A stretch of 64,000 bases of DNA. Source: Tateyamaria omphalii (lineage in GTDB: Bacteria > Pseudomonadota > Alphaproteobacteria > Rhodobacterales > Rhodobacteraceae). The position numbers were made by a program, and so were the translations under genes. The DNA is taken from positions 310,001-374,000 of the forward strand of contig NZ_CP019312.1 in the NCBI RefSeq assembly GCF_001969365.1, read 5' to 3'. Under the pieces are notes generated by a model that was not told the origin of the DNA, ran no database searches, and was given only the letters and a program-made list of their open reading frames with translations. Shown piece after piece: positions 24,237 through 32,477 of this stretch. The stretch's first letter is position 1, and every line of letters starts with the position of its first letter.

Positions 24237-25709
24237 TTACCTCCGTGAAATCCAGGTCGAGGGGAGAAAGAGCGCGATCAGCACGAAAAATTCGAGCCGC
24301 CCCAAGAGCATCGCGAATGTTGTCAGCAGCTTCAGGCCGGGGCCCAGATCGGGCCCGATCACCCCCGCCGACAGCCCCACACCCGACAGGGCCGATACCG
24401 CGTCGAACAGCGCGGGCAGGGCAGGGTGGCCCGCGGCGTAGAGCGCAGCCCAGAAGAGCAGGGCGCTGGCCAGATAGAGCGCCAGCAGCGCTGCCGCGAA
24501 CAGGATGGCTTCGGCATCGGCGCGCTTGTCCCCGATCTTGAGATGCGACAGCGCCCGTTCCGGCAGGCGCAGGCGCAGGAACACCAGCGCCACCATACTC
24601 CACAGCATGCTGGCGCGCGCGGTCTTGATGCCCCCGGTGGTGGACCCGACATCGCCCCCAAGGGCCATCAGCACGATCAACAGAAGCATCAATGGGCTGA
24701 ACGGCATCAGCGGCGCGGTCGAGAACCCCGCCGTGGTCTGTGCGCTCAGCTGGTTGAGCAGACCGGAGACCAGCGCCTCGCGTTCCCAGCCGTGCAGGGC
24801 ACCGTGCCCCAGCACATAGGCCACGCTGCCGACCAGAAGGATGGCCAGCGTGGTGCGGACCGTGCCCCGGCGCAGGGCGGCCCGCGGGCCCAGCTTGACC
24901 GCGACCGCGTAGAACAACAGCGACACCGACGTGGCCACACACAGGGCCAGCGTCAGGATCTGGGCGGGCCGGGAATAGTCGGCAAGACTGCTGTCGCGGG
25001 GCGTGAACCCGCCCGTGGACACGGCGGCCAGCGCGACCATTGGCCCCTCCCACCACCCGGGAAACAAGGGGATCGAGAGGACGACACCGACGGCGGTGAT
25101 GGCGGAATAGCCTATCAGCACCAGACGCGCCTTGGCCCGGGTCGAGGCATGATAATCGGTGCCCGCCACCGATTGCTTGCCCAGCACCTGTGCCGCACGC
25201 CCGCTGTCCATCAGCAGCGCAACACCGGCCACCGCAATGGCGACACCGCCGCACCACTGCATCCAGGCGCGCAAGAAATGGGCCGACACGGGCCAGCTTT
25301 CTGCATCCCGTGCCACGGACAGACCCGTGGTCGTGATGCCGGAGGCCGCCTCGAACAGCGCGTCATGCGGGGCGAGGCCCAGCACCATGAAGCCGGGCAC
25401 CGCCAGCACCGTCGACAGGACAAAGATCAGGGCCAGCGTGGCGACGGCCTCGATCCGGCGCAGGTCCGCATCGGTCTTGAACTGCCGTGACCAGACGCCA
25501 AGCGCGCCCAAAATGACCGTGGGCCCCAGCAGCGCGGCTGCCAGCGGCCATTCGCCTTCGATCGCGGCGGCCAGACCGGGCGCGCCGACCAACACGGCCA
25601 GCACCGGCGTCTGGTTGAGCACGGCGCGACCCACGAATGCGGGACGCGCGCGTACGGACGCCGCCGCCTGCCCTCGACGCGCGAGTTCGCCGGCATCGCC
25701 ACGCGTCAT
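24237..25709 (-). CDS. TrkH family K+ channel/transporter
   Basis: 490 residues from the ATG at 25709; a GTG five codons upstream is possible. Four selectivity-loop Gly segments typical of TrkH/KtrB are seen: SGITTTGLS, VSTGGFTPRDSS, TTAGFSTAPL and GSTTGGIKTAR. About ten hydrophobic segments. It takes up K+ during osmotic stress together with TrkA. A near-consensus EcfG promoter (CATT -10) lies upstream, overlapping the divergent FNT-gene promoter region. Confidence 0.9.
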   Translation of the reverse strand: MTRGDAGELARRGQAAASVRARPAFVGRAVLNQTPVLAVLVGAPGLAAAIEGEWPLAAALLGPTVILGALGVWSRQFKTDADLRRIEAVATLALIFVLSTVLAVPGFMVLGLAPHDALFEAASGITTTGLSVARDAESWPVSAHFLRAWMQWCGGVAIAVAGVALLMDSGRAAQVLGKQSVAGTDYHASTRAKARLVLIGYSAITAVGVVLSIPLFPGWWEGPMVALAAVSTGGFTPRDSSLADYSRPAQILTLALCVATSVSLLFYAVAVKLGPRAALRRGTVRTTLAILLVGSVAYVLGHGALHGWEREALVSGLLNQLSAQTTAGFSTAPLMPFSPLMLLLIVLMALGGDVGSTTGGIKTARASMLWSMVALVFLRLRLPERALSHLKIGDKRADAEAILFAAALLALYLASALLFWAALYAAGHPALPALFDAVSALSGVGLSAGVIGPDLGPGLKLLTTFAMLLGRLEFFVLIALFLPSTWISRR

Positions 25710-25755
25710 GCGATGTCTCGGCACGTAAGATTCAGGGCGGATTTCATATGTGCAA

Positions 25756-25780
25756 AATGCGCGTCGTGCAGAATCGTTCC
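25756..25780 (-). promoter_or_regulatory. Near-consensus EcfG promoter of trkH-trkA
   Basis: Minus strand: GGAAC (25780-25776), 16 bases, CATT (25759-25756). One base from consensus. Confidence 0.45.
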
Positions 25781-25790
25781 CTCCGATGCC

Positions 25791-25816
25791 GGAACCGATG
25801 CCCGGACTGGGACGTT
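25791..25816 (+). promoter_or_regulatory. EcfG promoter of the FNT-family gene (leader nearly absent)
   Basis: GGAAC (25791-25795), 17 bases, CGTT (25813-25816). Exact. Only 7 bases separate CGTT from the ATG at 25824, so transcription would start at or next to the start codon. Confidence 0.75.
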
Positions 25817-25823
25817 GCGCTAT

Positions 25824-26696
25824 ATGAACATTACCGAACAGCCCCTATCCGACCCCCAGCCGAAACACACCAACGCGGAGGAAGACGAAGCGTCGGTCCA
25901 GACGGCCACGCGCCTGTCCGCGCGCCTGATCTACGAAGTCATCCGCCGCGATGGCGAGGAAGAGCTGGAGCGTCCGACATCGTCCCTTGTCTGGTCCGGC
26001 ATGGCCGCCGGGATCGTCATCAGTTTCTCGGTCTGGGGCGAGGCGGTGCTGCGCACGTATCTGCCCGACACGCCGCATGCCTTTCTGGTTGAAAACCTTG
26101 GCTATTCGCTGGGCTTTCTGATCGTGATCCTGGGCCGAATGCAGCTGTTTACCGAAAATACCATCACGACCGTCCTGCCGGTGATGCACCGGCAATCGTG
26201 GTCCTGTCTGGTGGCGATGCTGCGTCTGTGGACCCTGGTTCTTCTGGCCAATGTCGTGGGCGCGTTTGTCGCCGGCTTCTTTCTGTCACTGCCCGATGTG
26301 GTGTCGGATGCGGTGCAGGCATCCCTGCTGGAACTGTCGTCACATGCGGTTGGCATGGGCGCGTGGCAGGGGTTTGTGCGCGGTATCCCGGCCGGTGTTC
26401 TGGTCGCCTCTATCGTTTGGATGATGCCATCATCGCAAAGCGGGGGCTTCTTCATCATCCTTGGTTTTACATGGATGATCGCAGCCGGGGACCTGACCCA
26501 CATCATCGCGGGGTCCGTCGAAATGGCATATCTGGTCTGGCAGGGACAGTTGGGTGCCTACGCCGCCATTGTCGATTTCTTCCTGCCCGTGCTGGCAGGC
26601 AACATCGTGGGCGGCACGGCCATTTTCACAATGCTGGCGTGGGGCCAGGTGAAAAACGAGGTCGCGCATGGAACCGGCGCGTCCGGCTCGGGTTGA
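25824..26696 (+). CDS. Formate/nitrite transporter (FNT) family channel
   Basis: 290 residues. After a charged N-terminus of about 60 residues there are six helices with FNT-like motifs (LGYSLGFLIVILGRMQLFTENT; WQGFVRGIPAGVLVA; ILGFTWMIAAGDLTHIIAGS). The GRMQLFTENT and DLTHIIAG segments occupy the positions of the pore loops; the usual pore His seems to be in THIIAG. FNT proteins pass small monovalent acids such as formate, nitrite, lactate or hydrosulfide. There is no ribosome-binding site before the ATG; the predicted transcript is almost leaderless. Upstream start codons in frame lack support. Confidence 0.85.
   Translation: MNITEQPLSDPQPKHTNAEEDEASVQTATRLSARLIYEVIRRDGEEELERPTSSLVWSGMAAGIVISFSVWGEAVLRTYLPDTPHAFLVENLGYSLGFLIVILGRMQLFTENTITTVLPVMHRQSWSCLVAMLRLWTLVLLANVVGAFVAGFFLSLPDVVSDAVQASLLELSSHAVGMGAWQGFVRGIPAGVLVASIVWMMPSSQSGGFFIILGFTWMIAAGDLTHIIAGSVEMAYLVWQGQLGAYAAIVDFFLPVLAGNIVGGTAIFTMLAWGQVKNEVAHGTGASGSG
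26670..26694 (+). promoter_or_regulatory. Near-consensus EcfG promoter of the SDR gene 26729
   Basis: GGAAC (26670-26674), 16 bases, GGTT (26691-26694), inside the last codons of the FNT gene. One base from consensus. Confidence 0.45.
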
Positions 26697-26728
26697 TTCC
26701 GGAGCACACCCAGCCTGGAGTTTTCCCA

Positions 26729-27586
26729 ATGGCCGAACAGAAAAAGATCCCCGCCCAAGCGCAGGAGTCAATGCCCGCGCACGAACACAAGATGGACCCC
26801 GCCCCCGACTGGAAGCCACGCCATAACGGTGTGGGCAAGCTGTGGGGCAAATGCGCCATCATCACCGGCGGTGACAGCGGCATTGGCCGCGCCGTGGCCA
26901 TCCTGTTTGCCCGCGAAGGCGCACGTGTCGGCATCATCTATCTGAACGAGGACGAAGACGCCAAGGAAACCTGCCGCATCATCGAAGAGGACGAGGGCGG
27001 GACCGCCTTTGCCCACAGGGCCGATATCGGCGACCGCGACGATGCCTTTGCCGCCATGGACGCGCTGCGTGAAAAGCTGGGCGGGATCGACATCCTGATC
27101 AACAATGCCGCACAGCAATTCATGGAAACCGACCTGCGTGACATCACCGAAGAGCATCTGCGCCGCACCTTCGACAGCAATGTCATGGGCTACTTCTTTT
27201 GCACGCAGGCCGCACTTGACCACATCCCCGAAGGCGGCGCGATCGTGAACACGGCCAGCGTCAACGCCTTTGCCGGGATGGCGTCGCTGGTGGATTACTC
27301 CTCGACGCGCGGGGCAATCACGGCCTTTTCGCGGTCTATGGCGCAGCAACTGGTGGGCAAGGGCATTCGCGTCAATTGCGTGGCCCCCGGCCCGATCTGG
27401 ACGCCCTTCATTCCCGGCACGATGCCCGCCGACATGGTCGAGGATTTCGGGTCCCAGGTGCCCATGGGCCGACCGGGCCAGCCGTGGGAGGTGGCGACAT
27501 CCTACCTGTTTCTTGCCAGTGACGACGGCAGCTATTTCTCGGGCCAGACCCTGCATCCCAACGGTGGCATGATCGTTGGCAGCTAA
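26729..27586 (+). CDS. Short-chain dehydrogenase (YghA/GsiB-context type)
   Basis: 285 residues from the ATG at 26729. The extended N-terminus (KMDPAPDWKPRHNGVGKLWGK) is typical of the SDR group often annotated as glucose/ribitol or general stress dehydrogenase. It has a Rossmann motif GGDSGIGRAVA, NNAAQQ, catalytic Ser (NTASVNAFA) and a Tyr/Lys equivalent in DYSSTRGAI; the canonical YxxxK reads YSSTRGA, so the active-site Lys is replaced by Arg. That substitution is also seen in some relatives. The natural substrate is unknown. It is coupled to the GH13 gene. Confidence 0.85.
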   Translation: MAEQKKIPAQAQESMPAHEHKMDPAPDWKPRHNGVGKLWGKCAIITGGDSGIGRAVAILFAREGARVGIIYLNEDEDAKETCRIIEEDEGGTAFAHRADIGDRDDAFAAMDALREKLGGIDILINNAAQQFMETDLRDITEEHLRRTFDSNVMGYFFCTQAALDHIPEGGAIVNTASVNAFAGMASLVDYSSTRGAITAFSRSMAQQLVGKGIRVNCVAPGPIWTPFIPGTMPADMVEDFGSQVPMGRPGQPWEVATSYLFLASDDGSYFSGQTLHPNGGMIVGS

Positions 27587-29165
27587 GGCACGTCCGCCGC
27601 GCGGCAACTGGCCCGCCAATCCCGTCATTTACCAGATCTACCCCCGCTCTTTTCAGGACAGCGCTGGAACGGGCGAGGGGGACTTGCCGGGTATCACCCG
27701 GCGTCTGGACCATGTGGCACGGCTGGGCGTGGATGGCATTTGGCTGTCGCCCTTCTTCACCTCGCCCTTGTGCGACGGTGGCTATGACGTGGCCAACCAT
27801 GTCGAAGTCGACCCCCGCTTTGGCACGATGGCGGATTTTGATGCGCTGGTCAGCCGGGCGCATGATCTGGGCCTGTCGGTGATGATTGATCAGGTGTTCA
27901 ACCACACCTCTGACCAGCATCCGTGGTTCAAGGCGTCACTGGACCGCGACCCTGAGTTCGAGGATTTCTATGTCTGGGCCGATGCGCGCGCGGATGGCAG
28001 CCCGCCGTCGAACTGGATTGCCTATTTCGGGCATCCGGCATGGCAATGGCACGCGCAGCGCGGGCAGTATTGCCTGCACCAGTTCCTGCCGTGCCAGCCG
28101 GGTCTGAACCATCGCGACGATGCCGTGCGCGCGGCGTTGCAGGAAACGACGTCGTTCTGGCGTGCGCGGGGCGTGGACGGCTTCCGCTTTGACGCGATCA
28201 CCAGCGTTTTCTTCGATCCCGACTTTCCAGACAACCCGCCCGCGGATGACGCGGCGCGCGCGCTTATTCCCGGCCCGCGCAACAACCCGTTTACCATGCA
28301 GCGACACGACCATGACATGCTGCCCAAGGAGTGCGCGGCCTTTACCCGCGACATCCGCGAATGGTGCGGGTCCGACACGTATTTATTGGGAGAGATCAAT
28401 CAGGGCCCCGGATCGATCGAGGTGCTGACGAAGTTCACCGGCCCGGACCGGCTGGATGCCGGATACACCATTGACCTGCCGGAGCGGGGCCTGTCGGGCA
28501 CCATTATCAAGGATGTGCTGGACCGGCTGGATGCGCCCGGCCCGATGGCGTGGTGGCTGTCATCCCATGACCAGCCGCGACAGGTGACGCGCGCCGGGGA
28601 CGGCAGCGCGCGCGATGCGCGGATGATGATTGCCATTCTCTGCGCGCTGCCGGGTCCTGTGCTGCTTTATCAGGGCGAGGAGCTGGGCATGATCCAACCC
28701 GATCTGCCGCGCGATGCGCTGACCGATCCGTTCGACCTGGCCTATTGGCCCGATCCGCCGGGACGCGACGGGGCCCGTACCCCCATGGTGTGGGATGATA
28801 CGACGGATCAAGGGGGCTTTAGCACCGCATCCGATACGTGGCTGCCCGTGATCCATCCGCCCGGCGGCGGTGCCACGCGCCAATGGGCAGACCCCGGATC
28901 GGTCCTGCGCTTTTATGAAACCGTGATTGCGCAGCGCCGCGCGCTGGGACTTGCCGATGGTCAGATCGCGGTGCAGGTGGCCGACGACACGCTGTTTGTG
29001 GCGCGGATCACGACCGCAGACGCGACTGTCAGCCTGTACGCAAATACAGGCGAGCAGCCGCGTGCGGTGGACCTGCCCCCCGACGGGCACAGGATGCTGA
29101 GCAGTGCCGAACAGACGGATAAAGGCCAGATCGCGCCGCGCAGCACGATCTGGGTGGTGATTTAA
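27576..29165 (+). CDS. GH13 alpha-glucosidase/oligo-1,6-glucosidase-type enzyme
   Basis: About 529 residues. The only sensible start is a TTG at 27576, which overlaps the SDR stop, so translation may be coupled. GH13 motifs: VNHE-type region I as DQVFNHTSD, region II GFRFDAI with nucleophile Asp206, acid/base Glu273 in LLGEINQ and transition-state Asp332 in SSHDQPR. It hydrolyses alpha-glucosidic bonds, probably of short oligosaccharides or a compatible solute such as trehalose or sucrose. There is no signal peptide, so it is cytosolic. Ends tail to tail with the SDR at 29162, overlapping by 4 bases. Confidence 0.88.
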   Translation: MAAKARPPRGNWPANPVIYQIYPRSFQDSAGTGEGDLPGITRRLDHVARLGVDGIWLSPFFTSPLCDGGYDVANHVEVDPRFGTMADFDALVSRAHDLGLSVMIDQVFNHTSDQHPWFKASLDRDPEFEDFYVWADARADGSPPSNWIAYFGHPAWQWHAQRGQYCLHQFLPCQPGLNHRDDAVRAALQETTSFWRARGVDGFRFDAITSVFFDPDFPDNPPADDAARALIPGPRNNPFTMQRHDHDMLPKECAAFTRDIREWCGSDTYLLGEINQGPGSIEVLTKFTGPDRLDAGYTIDLPERGLSGTIIKDVLDRLDAPGPMAWWLSSHDQPRQVTRAGDGSARDARMMIAILCALPGPVLLYQGEELGMIQPDLPRDALTDPFDLAYWPDPPGRDGARTPMVWDDTTDQGGFSTASDTWLPVIHPPGGGATRQWADPGSVLRFYETVIAQRRALGLADGQIAVQVADDTLFVARITTADATVSLYANTGEQPRAVDLPPDGHRMLSSAEQTDKGQIAPRSTIWVVI

Positions 29166-30136
29166 CCGATCAGAAGGCCCAGGCACAGGACCAGCAGCAG
29201 CGGCACGCCTAGCGCGATCAGCCGCGCGCGATCCGCGTCGATGATCAGGGCGCTGTTGCTTGCGCGGTGCGAAAAGCGGCCACGGGCCGTGGCCTCGACG
29301 CCGGACACCGGCCCCTCGATGTTGTTGGGGCGGCCACCGGGTTCGTCGCTGTCGGACTTCTGCATTTCCGCACCGCTGTCGGCCAGTTTGTGATCCAGCC
29401 AGTCGGGCAGCACCATGTTGCCGAACACCAGTTGCAGCACCGAACTGCCGACGAAATACTCGCGTCGCCCCTCGCGCACCGCGCGCAGGATGGCGCGGGC
29501 TGCCACCTCTGGCTGGAAGATGGGCGGCGCGGGTTGCGGTTTCTTGGGCAGGCGGTTCAGGGCCCAGTCGAATTGCGGGGTGTTGAGCGCGGGCAGCTGC
29601 ACCAGCGACACGGTGATGTGTGACCCTTCGCGGATCAGCTCGGACCGGATGGCGGCCGTGAACCCGTTGATGCCATGCTTGGACGCGCAATAGGCGGATT
29701 GATAGGGCACCGACCGGTAGGACAGGCCCGAGCCCACATTGACGATCCGCCCGCTGTTGCGCTGTTCCATCAGCGCCAGCGCGGTGCGCGTCCCGTTCAC
29801 CACGCCGATCAGCGTGGTGTCGACGATGCGCTGGAATTCGTCCGGCTTCATGCCCGGGAAGGGCGAAAAGCTGGTTTGCATCGCCGCGTTGACCCAGACC
29901 GAAATCGGGCCGAGCCGCTCTTCGATCTCGGCGCCTGCGCGGCTGACCGCGTCGGCATCCGACACATCGCATGTCCGGCAGACGACCTTGTCGCCATATT
30001 CGGTCTCCAACTGGTCCAGGCGTGACTGGCCACGGGCCAGGATGCCCACACGATACCCCTTGTCGATCAGGGCCGCGACTGTGGCGCGGCCCACTCCTGC
30101 TGTGCCTCCTGCGACGACGGCGACGCGATCTGTCAT
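29162..30136 (-). CDS. SDR with a C-terminal membrane helix
   Basis: 324 residues from the ATG at 30136 (TGGAGG upstream). Rossmann motif GGTAGVGRATV, NAAMQTS, catalytic Ser near GSGLSYR and YCASKHG (Tyr-x3-Lys intact). The last 18 residues (LIALGVPLLLVLCLGLLIG) form a membrane anchor, so the enzyme likely sits on the inner face of the membrane. The substrate is unknown. Exact EcfG promoter at 30191-30216. Confidence 0.88.
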   Translation of the reverse strand: MTDRVAVVAGGTAGVGRATVAALIDKGYRVGILARGQSRLDQLETEYGDKVVCRTCDVSDADAVSRAGAEIEERLGPISVWVNAAMQTSFSPFPGMKPDEFQRIVDTTLIGVVNGTRTALALMEQRNSGRIVNVGSGLSYRSVPYQSAYCASKHGINGFTAAIRSELIREGSHITVSLVQLPALNTPQFDWALNRLPKKPQPAPPIFQPEVAARAILRAVREGRREYFVGSSVLQLVFGNMVLPDWLDHKLADSGAEMQKSDSDEPGGRPNNIEGPVSGVEATARGRFSHRASNSALIIDADRARLIALGVPLLLVLCLGLLIG

Positions 30137-30190
30137 TGGCTTGCCTCCAGTTCTGGTGCGTTGCCGTGAACGGCGACGCTTCAACAGGGG

Positions 30191-30216
30191 AACGCTTGCC
30201 GGACAATGGCTGTTCC
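30191..30216 (-). promoter_or_regulatory. EcfG promoter of the anchored SDR
   Basis: Minus strand: GGAAC (30216-30212), 17 bases, CGTT (30194-30191). Exact. Confidence 0.82.
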
Positions 30217-30367
30217 ACGCAGACGGGCCGGGGACGCGGGCGATTGCGCGTGCAGCGTGCGACCGTGCGCCGCGCCTGCGGGAACATGGGCCAGCCGCGC
30301 GGTACGTCGCGGTTCTGTCCGTGTCGCTTGGCACCTGCGGGATAAGCCGCCGTGGTCCCTGCATCGT

Positions 30368-30392
30368 GGAACTTCGGGCATTGCGACGCGTT
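30368..30392 (+). promoter_or_regulatory. EcfG promoter of the LuxR-type regulator
   Basis: GGAAC (30368-30372), 16 bases, CGTT (30389-30392). Exact. The leader to the ATG at 30475 would be about 75 bases. The 30137-30474 gap holds only this and the divergent SDR promoter. Confidence 0.78.
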
Positions 30393-30474
30393 TTGGCCTT
30401 GACCCTGACTGTTTTTGCGCGCCTCCCAGTGTCGCACGCCTGGACCGGCAGGGGGCCAGTCGATGGGGTGAGAC

Positions 30475-31239
30475 ATGATTGACCTGAACGCAGCCACTGA
30501 CTGCATCTTTGCCGCGCGCAGCATCCCGATGCTGCGGCGCATCGTGTTCAGGCTGTTTCGCGGACTGCAGTTCCGCCGGATCGCATACATCCACGCGGCG
30601 CTGGGCCGAAACGACTATCACTTCATAGATCAGGTCGGCTTTCCACGCGACTTCGTGGTGTCGTATGCGGGGTCGCGCAACGACCCCGAAAGTCACATCA
30701 ATGACCCCTTTCCGGTCGCATCACGGCAATGCGCATTTCCGGTGCGTTGGTCGGCATTCACCAGGTCGGCCGATCTGTCCTACCGGCACGTCGCATTTGT
30801 CGACACGCTGCGCGCCCGGGGGATCGGCGACGGCATCAGTGTGCATGTGGCCGGCCCCAGCGGGCGCGACGGCTATTTCGCACTTGGCTACGGGCGTTAC
30901 GGCGTCGACGCAACCGCGCGCGAGATGGCGCATGTGCAATTGATCTGCCAGGCTGCGCACAACATGCTGTGTTACCTCAGCCCCGATGGAAACAGCGTGG
31001 CCCGGGTCGCCCTCAGCCAGCGCGAGATTGAGGTGCTGCACTGGATCGCCCATGGCAAGTCCAACAGCGTCATCGCGGATATCCTTGGCGTGTCCCGCCA
31101 TACGGTCAACACGCTGTGCCGCCGCAGCTTTGAGAAGTTGGGCGTGAGCGACCGGGTGTCCGCCGTCATCATCGCGCTGCGTCTGGGCGCGATCCCCAGC
31201 CTGTCGACAGGCACCGTCGCGCAGGTGTCACTTACCTGA
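30475..31239 (+). CDS. LuxR-type transcription regulator (orphan)
   Basis: 254 residues with GGGGTGAG before the ATG. The N-terminal 160 residues resemble an autoinducer-binding domain (HINDPFPVASRQ and VRWSAF are in the expected places), though several AHL-contact positions are not clear. The C-terminus is a LuxR helix-turn-helix (LSQREIEVLHWIAHGKSNSV, then ADILGVSRHTVNTLCRRSFEKLGV). No luxI synthase is adjacent. An exact EcfG promoter puts it downstream of the stress response, which could link stress to cell-cell signalling or to another regulon (inference). Confidence 0.85.
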   Translation: MIDLNAATDCIFAARSIPMLRRIVFRLFRGLQFRRIAYIHAALGRNDYHFIDQVGFPRDFVVSYAGSRNDPESHINDPFPVASRQCAFPVRWSAFTRSADLSYRHVAFVDTLRARGIGDGISVHVAGPSGRDGYFALGYGRYGVDATAREMAHVQLICQAAHNMLCYLSPDGNSVARVALSQREIEVLHWIAHGKSNSVIADILGVSRHTVNTLCRRSFEKLGVSDRVSAVIIALRLGAIPSLSTGTVAQVSLT

Positions 31240-31309
31240 GTGACTTACGCATCCCTGTTGGTTCACATATCGCGTCCCCGGTTAGACGATGTGCAAGGGG
31301 TCCATCCGC

Positions 31310-31570
31310 ATGCTCAAGATATCCGCCGACATCCTGGACCTTCTCGACACCACGCTCGATCCCTTCGACAGTGAGATCAAGGCGCTCGTCAGGGTCGAGG
31401 TCGCGGCGCATCTTGCCGAGCACGCCGCCTACCAGATCCCGGAACACGAGGATTGTGCCGCCCTGCCGCGCCTGATCGAGGCGGCGGCCGAACTGAACCG
31501 GCTTGTGGTCATTCTTGCCGACCGGATCGACGGGTCATCCCCGCTCACCGCTTCCCTGACCAAGACCTGA
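31310..31570 (+). CDS. Small acidic helical protein, unknown
   Basis: 86 residues from the ATG at 31310 (AAGGGG upstream); an ATG at 31289 is possible. All-alpha prediction with alternating Leu and acidic residues (ISADILDLLDTTLDPFDSEI; LIEAAAELNRLVVILADRID). No signal peptide or membrane segment. It follows the luxR-type gene by 70 bases on the same strand. No family recognised. Confidence 0.6.
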   Translation: MLKISADILDLLDTTLDPFDSEIKALVRVEVAAHLAEHAAYQIPEHEDCAALPRLIEAAAELNRLVVILADRIDGSSPLTASLTKT

Positions 31571-31607
31571 CGCGCGCGCCCGTGACCAGACGGAACGCGG
31601 AACCGCA

Positions 31608-32405
31608 TCAGATCGCCATCGTCGCGACCGATCCACCGTCGACGCGGTAATTGGCCCCCACGACAAAGCTGGCCTTGTCCGAGCACAGGAATGCGATGGC
31701 TGCGGCCACTTCCTCGGGCTTGCCGCGTCGCTTCAGTTCCAGATACGGGCGCTCTTCGTCCAGAAAGCTGCGCACCGCCTCGTCGCGGCTGACGCCGTCT
31801 TGTTCGGCGCGTTTGTCCATCATGCCATCGGTCATCGGTGTTTCGATGAACGCGGGCGACACCGTGTTGACCAGCACGCCATTCCTGGCCGTCACCCGGC
31901 TGAGCCCCTTGGCAAAGTTCAAAAGGCCCGCCTTGGCGACGTTATACACCGCCTCGTCAGCATAGGGTTGTACCGCGTTCTCGCTTGAGACGATGACGGC
32001 GCGGCCCCAGCCCTTGCGTTCCATCGGGGGGACAAAGGCGCGCATCGTGCGCACGACAGACATGAAATCGGTGTCCCAGGCGTGATGCCAGTCGCTGTCC
32101 TTCATTTCCAGCGGGTGCCCCTTGGCCCCCGTCACGCCGGCGGCGCAGACAAGAATATCGGGCATGGTAAAGCGTTCCTCGACCGAGGCGGCCAGCCCCT
32201 CGACCTGGCGTGCATCGGTCAGGTCCGCCTGCAAGGCTGATGCGGCATCGCCCAGTTTCGTTGCGGCATCCGACACCGCGTCGCCCTTCAGGTCGACGAG
32301 GATGACATGCGCGCCTTCTTCGATCAGGGCCTGTGCGGTCGCGCGCCCGATGCCGGATGCGCCGCCGGTGATCAGGGCCGTCTTGCCGTTCAATCCATAG
32401 TCCAT
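31608..32405 (-). CDS. Short-chain dehydrogenase/reductase
   Basis: 265 residues. Classical SDR: GGASGIGRATA, CAAGVTG, catalytic Ser in VSSENA and YNVAKAG (Tyr-x3-Lys), with Asp after strand 2 (VDLKGD) suggesting NAD preference. AAAGG precedes the ATG. It lies 72 bases downstream of the SSF symporter and is probably in its operon, so it may oxidise the solute imported by that symporter (inference). Confidence 0.88.
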   Translation of the reverse strand: MDYGLNGKTALITGGASGIGRATAQALIEEGAHVILVDLKGDAVSDAATKLGDAASALQADLTDARQVEGLAASVEERFTMPDILVCAAGVTGAKGHPLEMKDSDWHHAWDTDFMSVVRTMRAFVPPMERKGWGRAVIVSSENAVQPYADEAVYNVAKAGLLNFAKGLSRVTARNGVLVNTVSPAFIETPMTDGMMDKRAEQDGVSRDEAVRSFLDEERPYLELKRRGKPEEVAAAIAFLCSDKASFVVGANYRVDGGSVATMAI

Positions 32406-32477
32406 GACGTGACCTTTCGCGTGTTGCGGGAATGGCTTGCCGGGCGAATGCCCGATCTGCGCGACGGTCCCGTTCCG

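Noticed and set aside
28560..30590. 676-codon minus-strand frame
   Set aside because: Spans the GH13 gene antisense and the SDR in another frame; no motifs.
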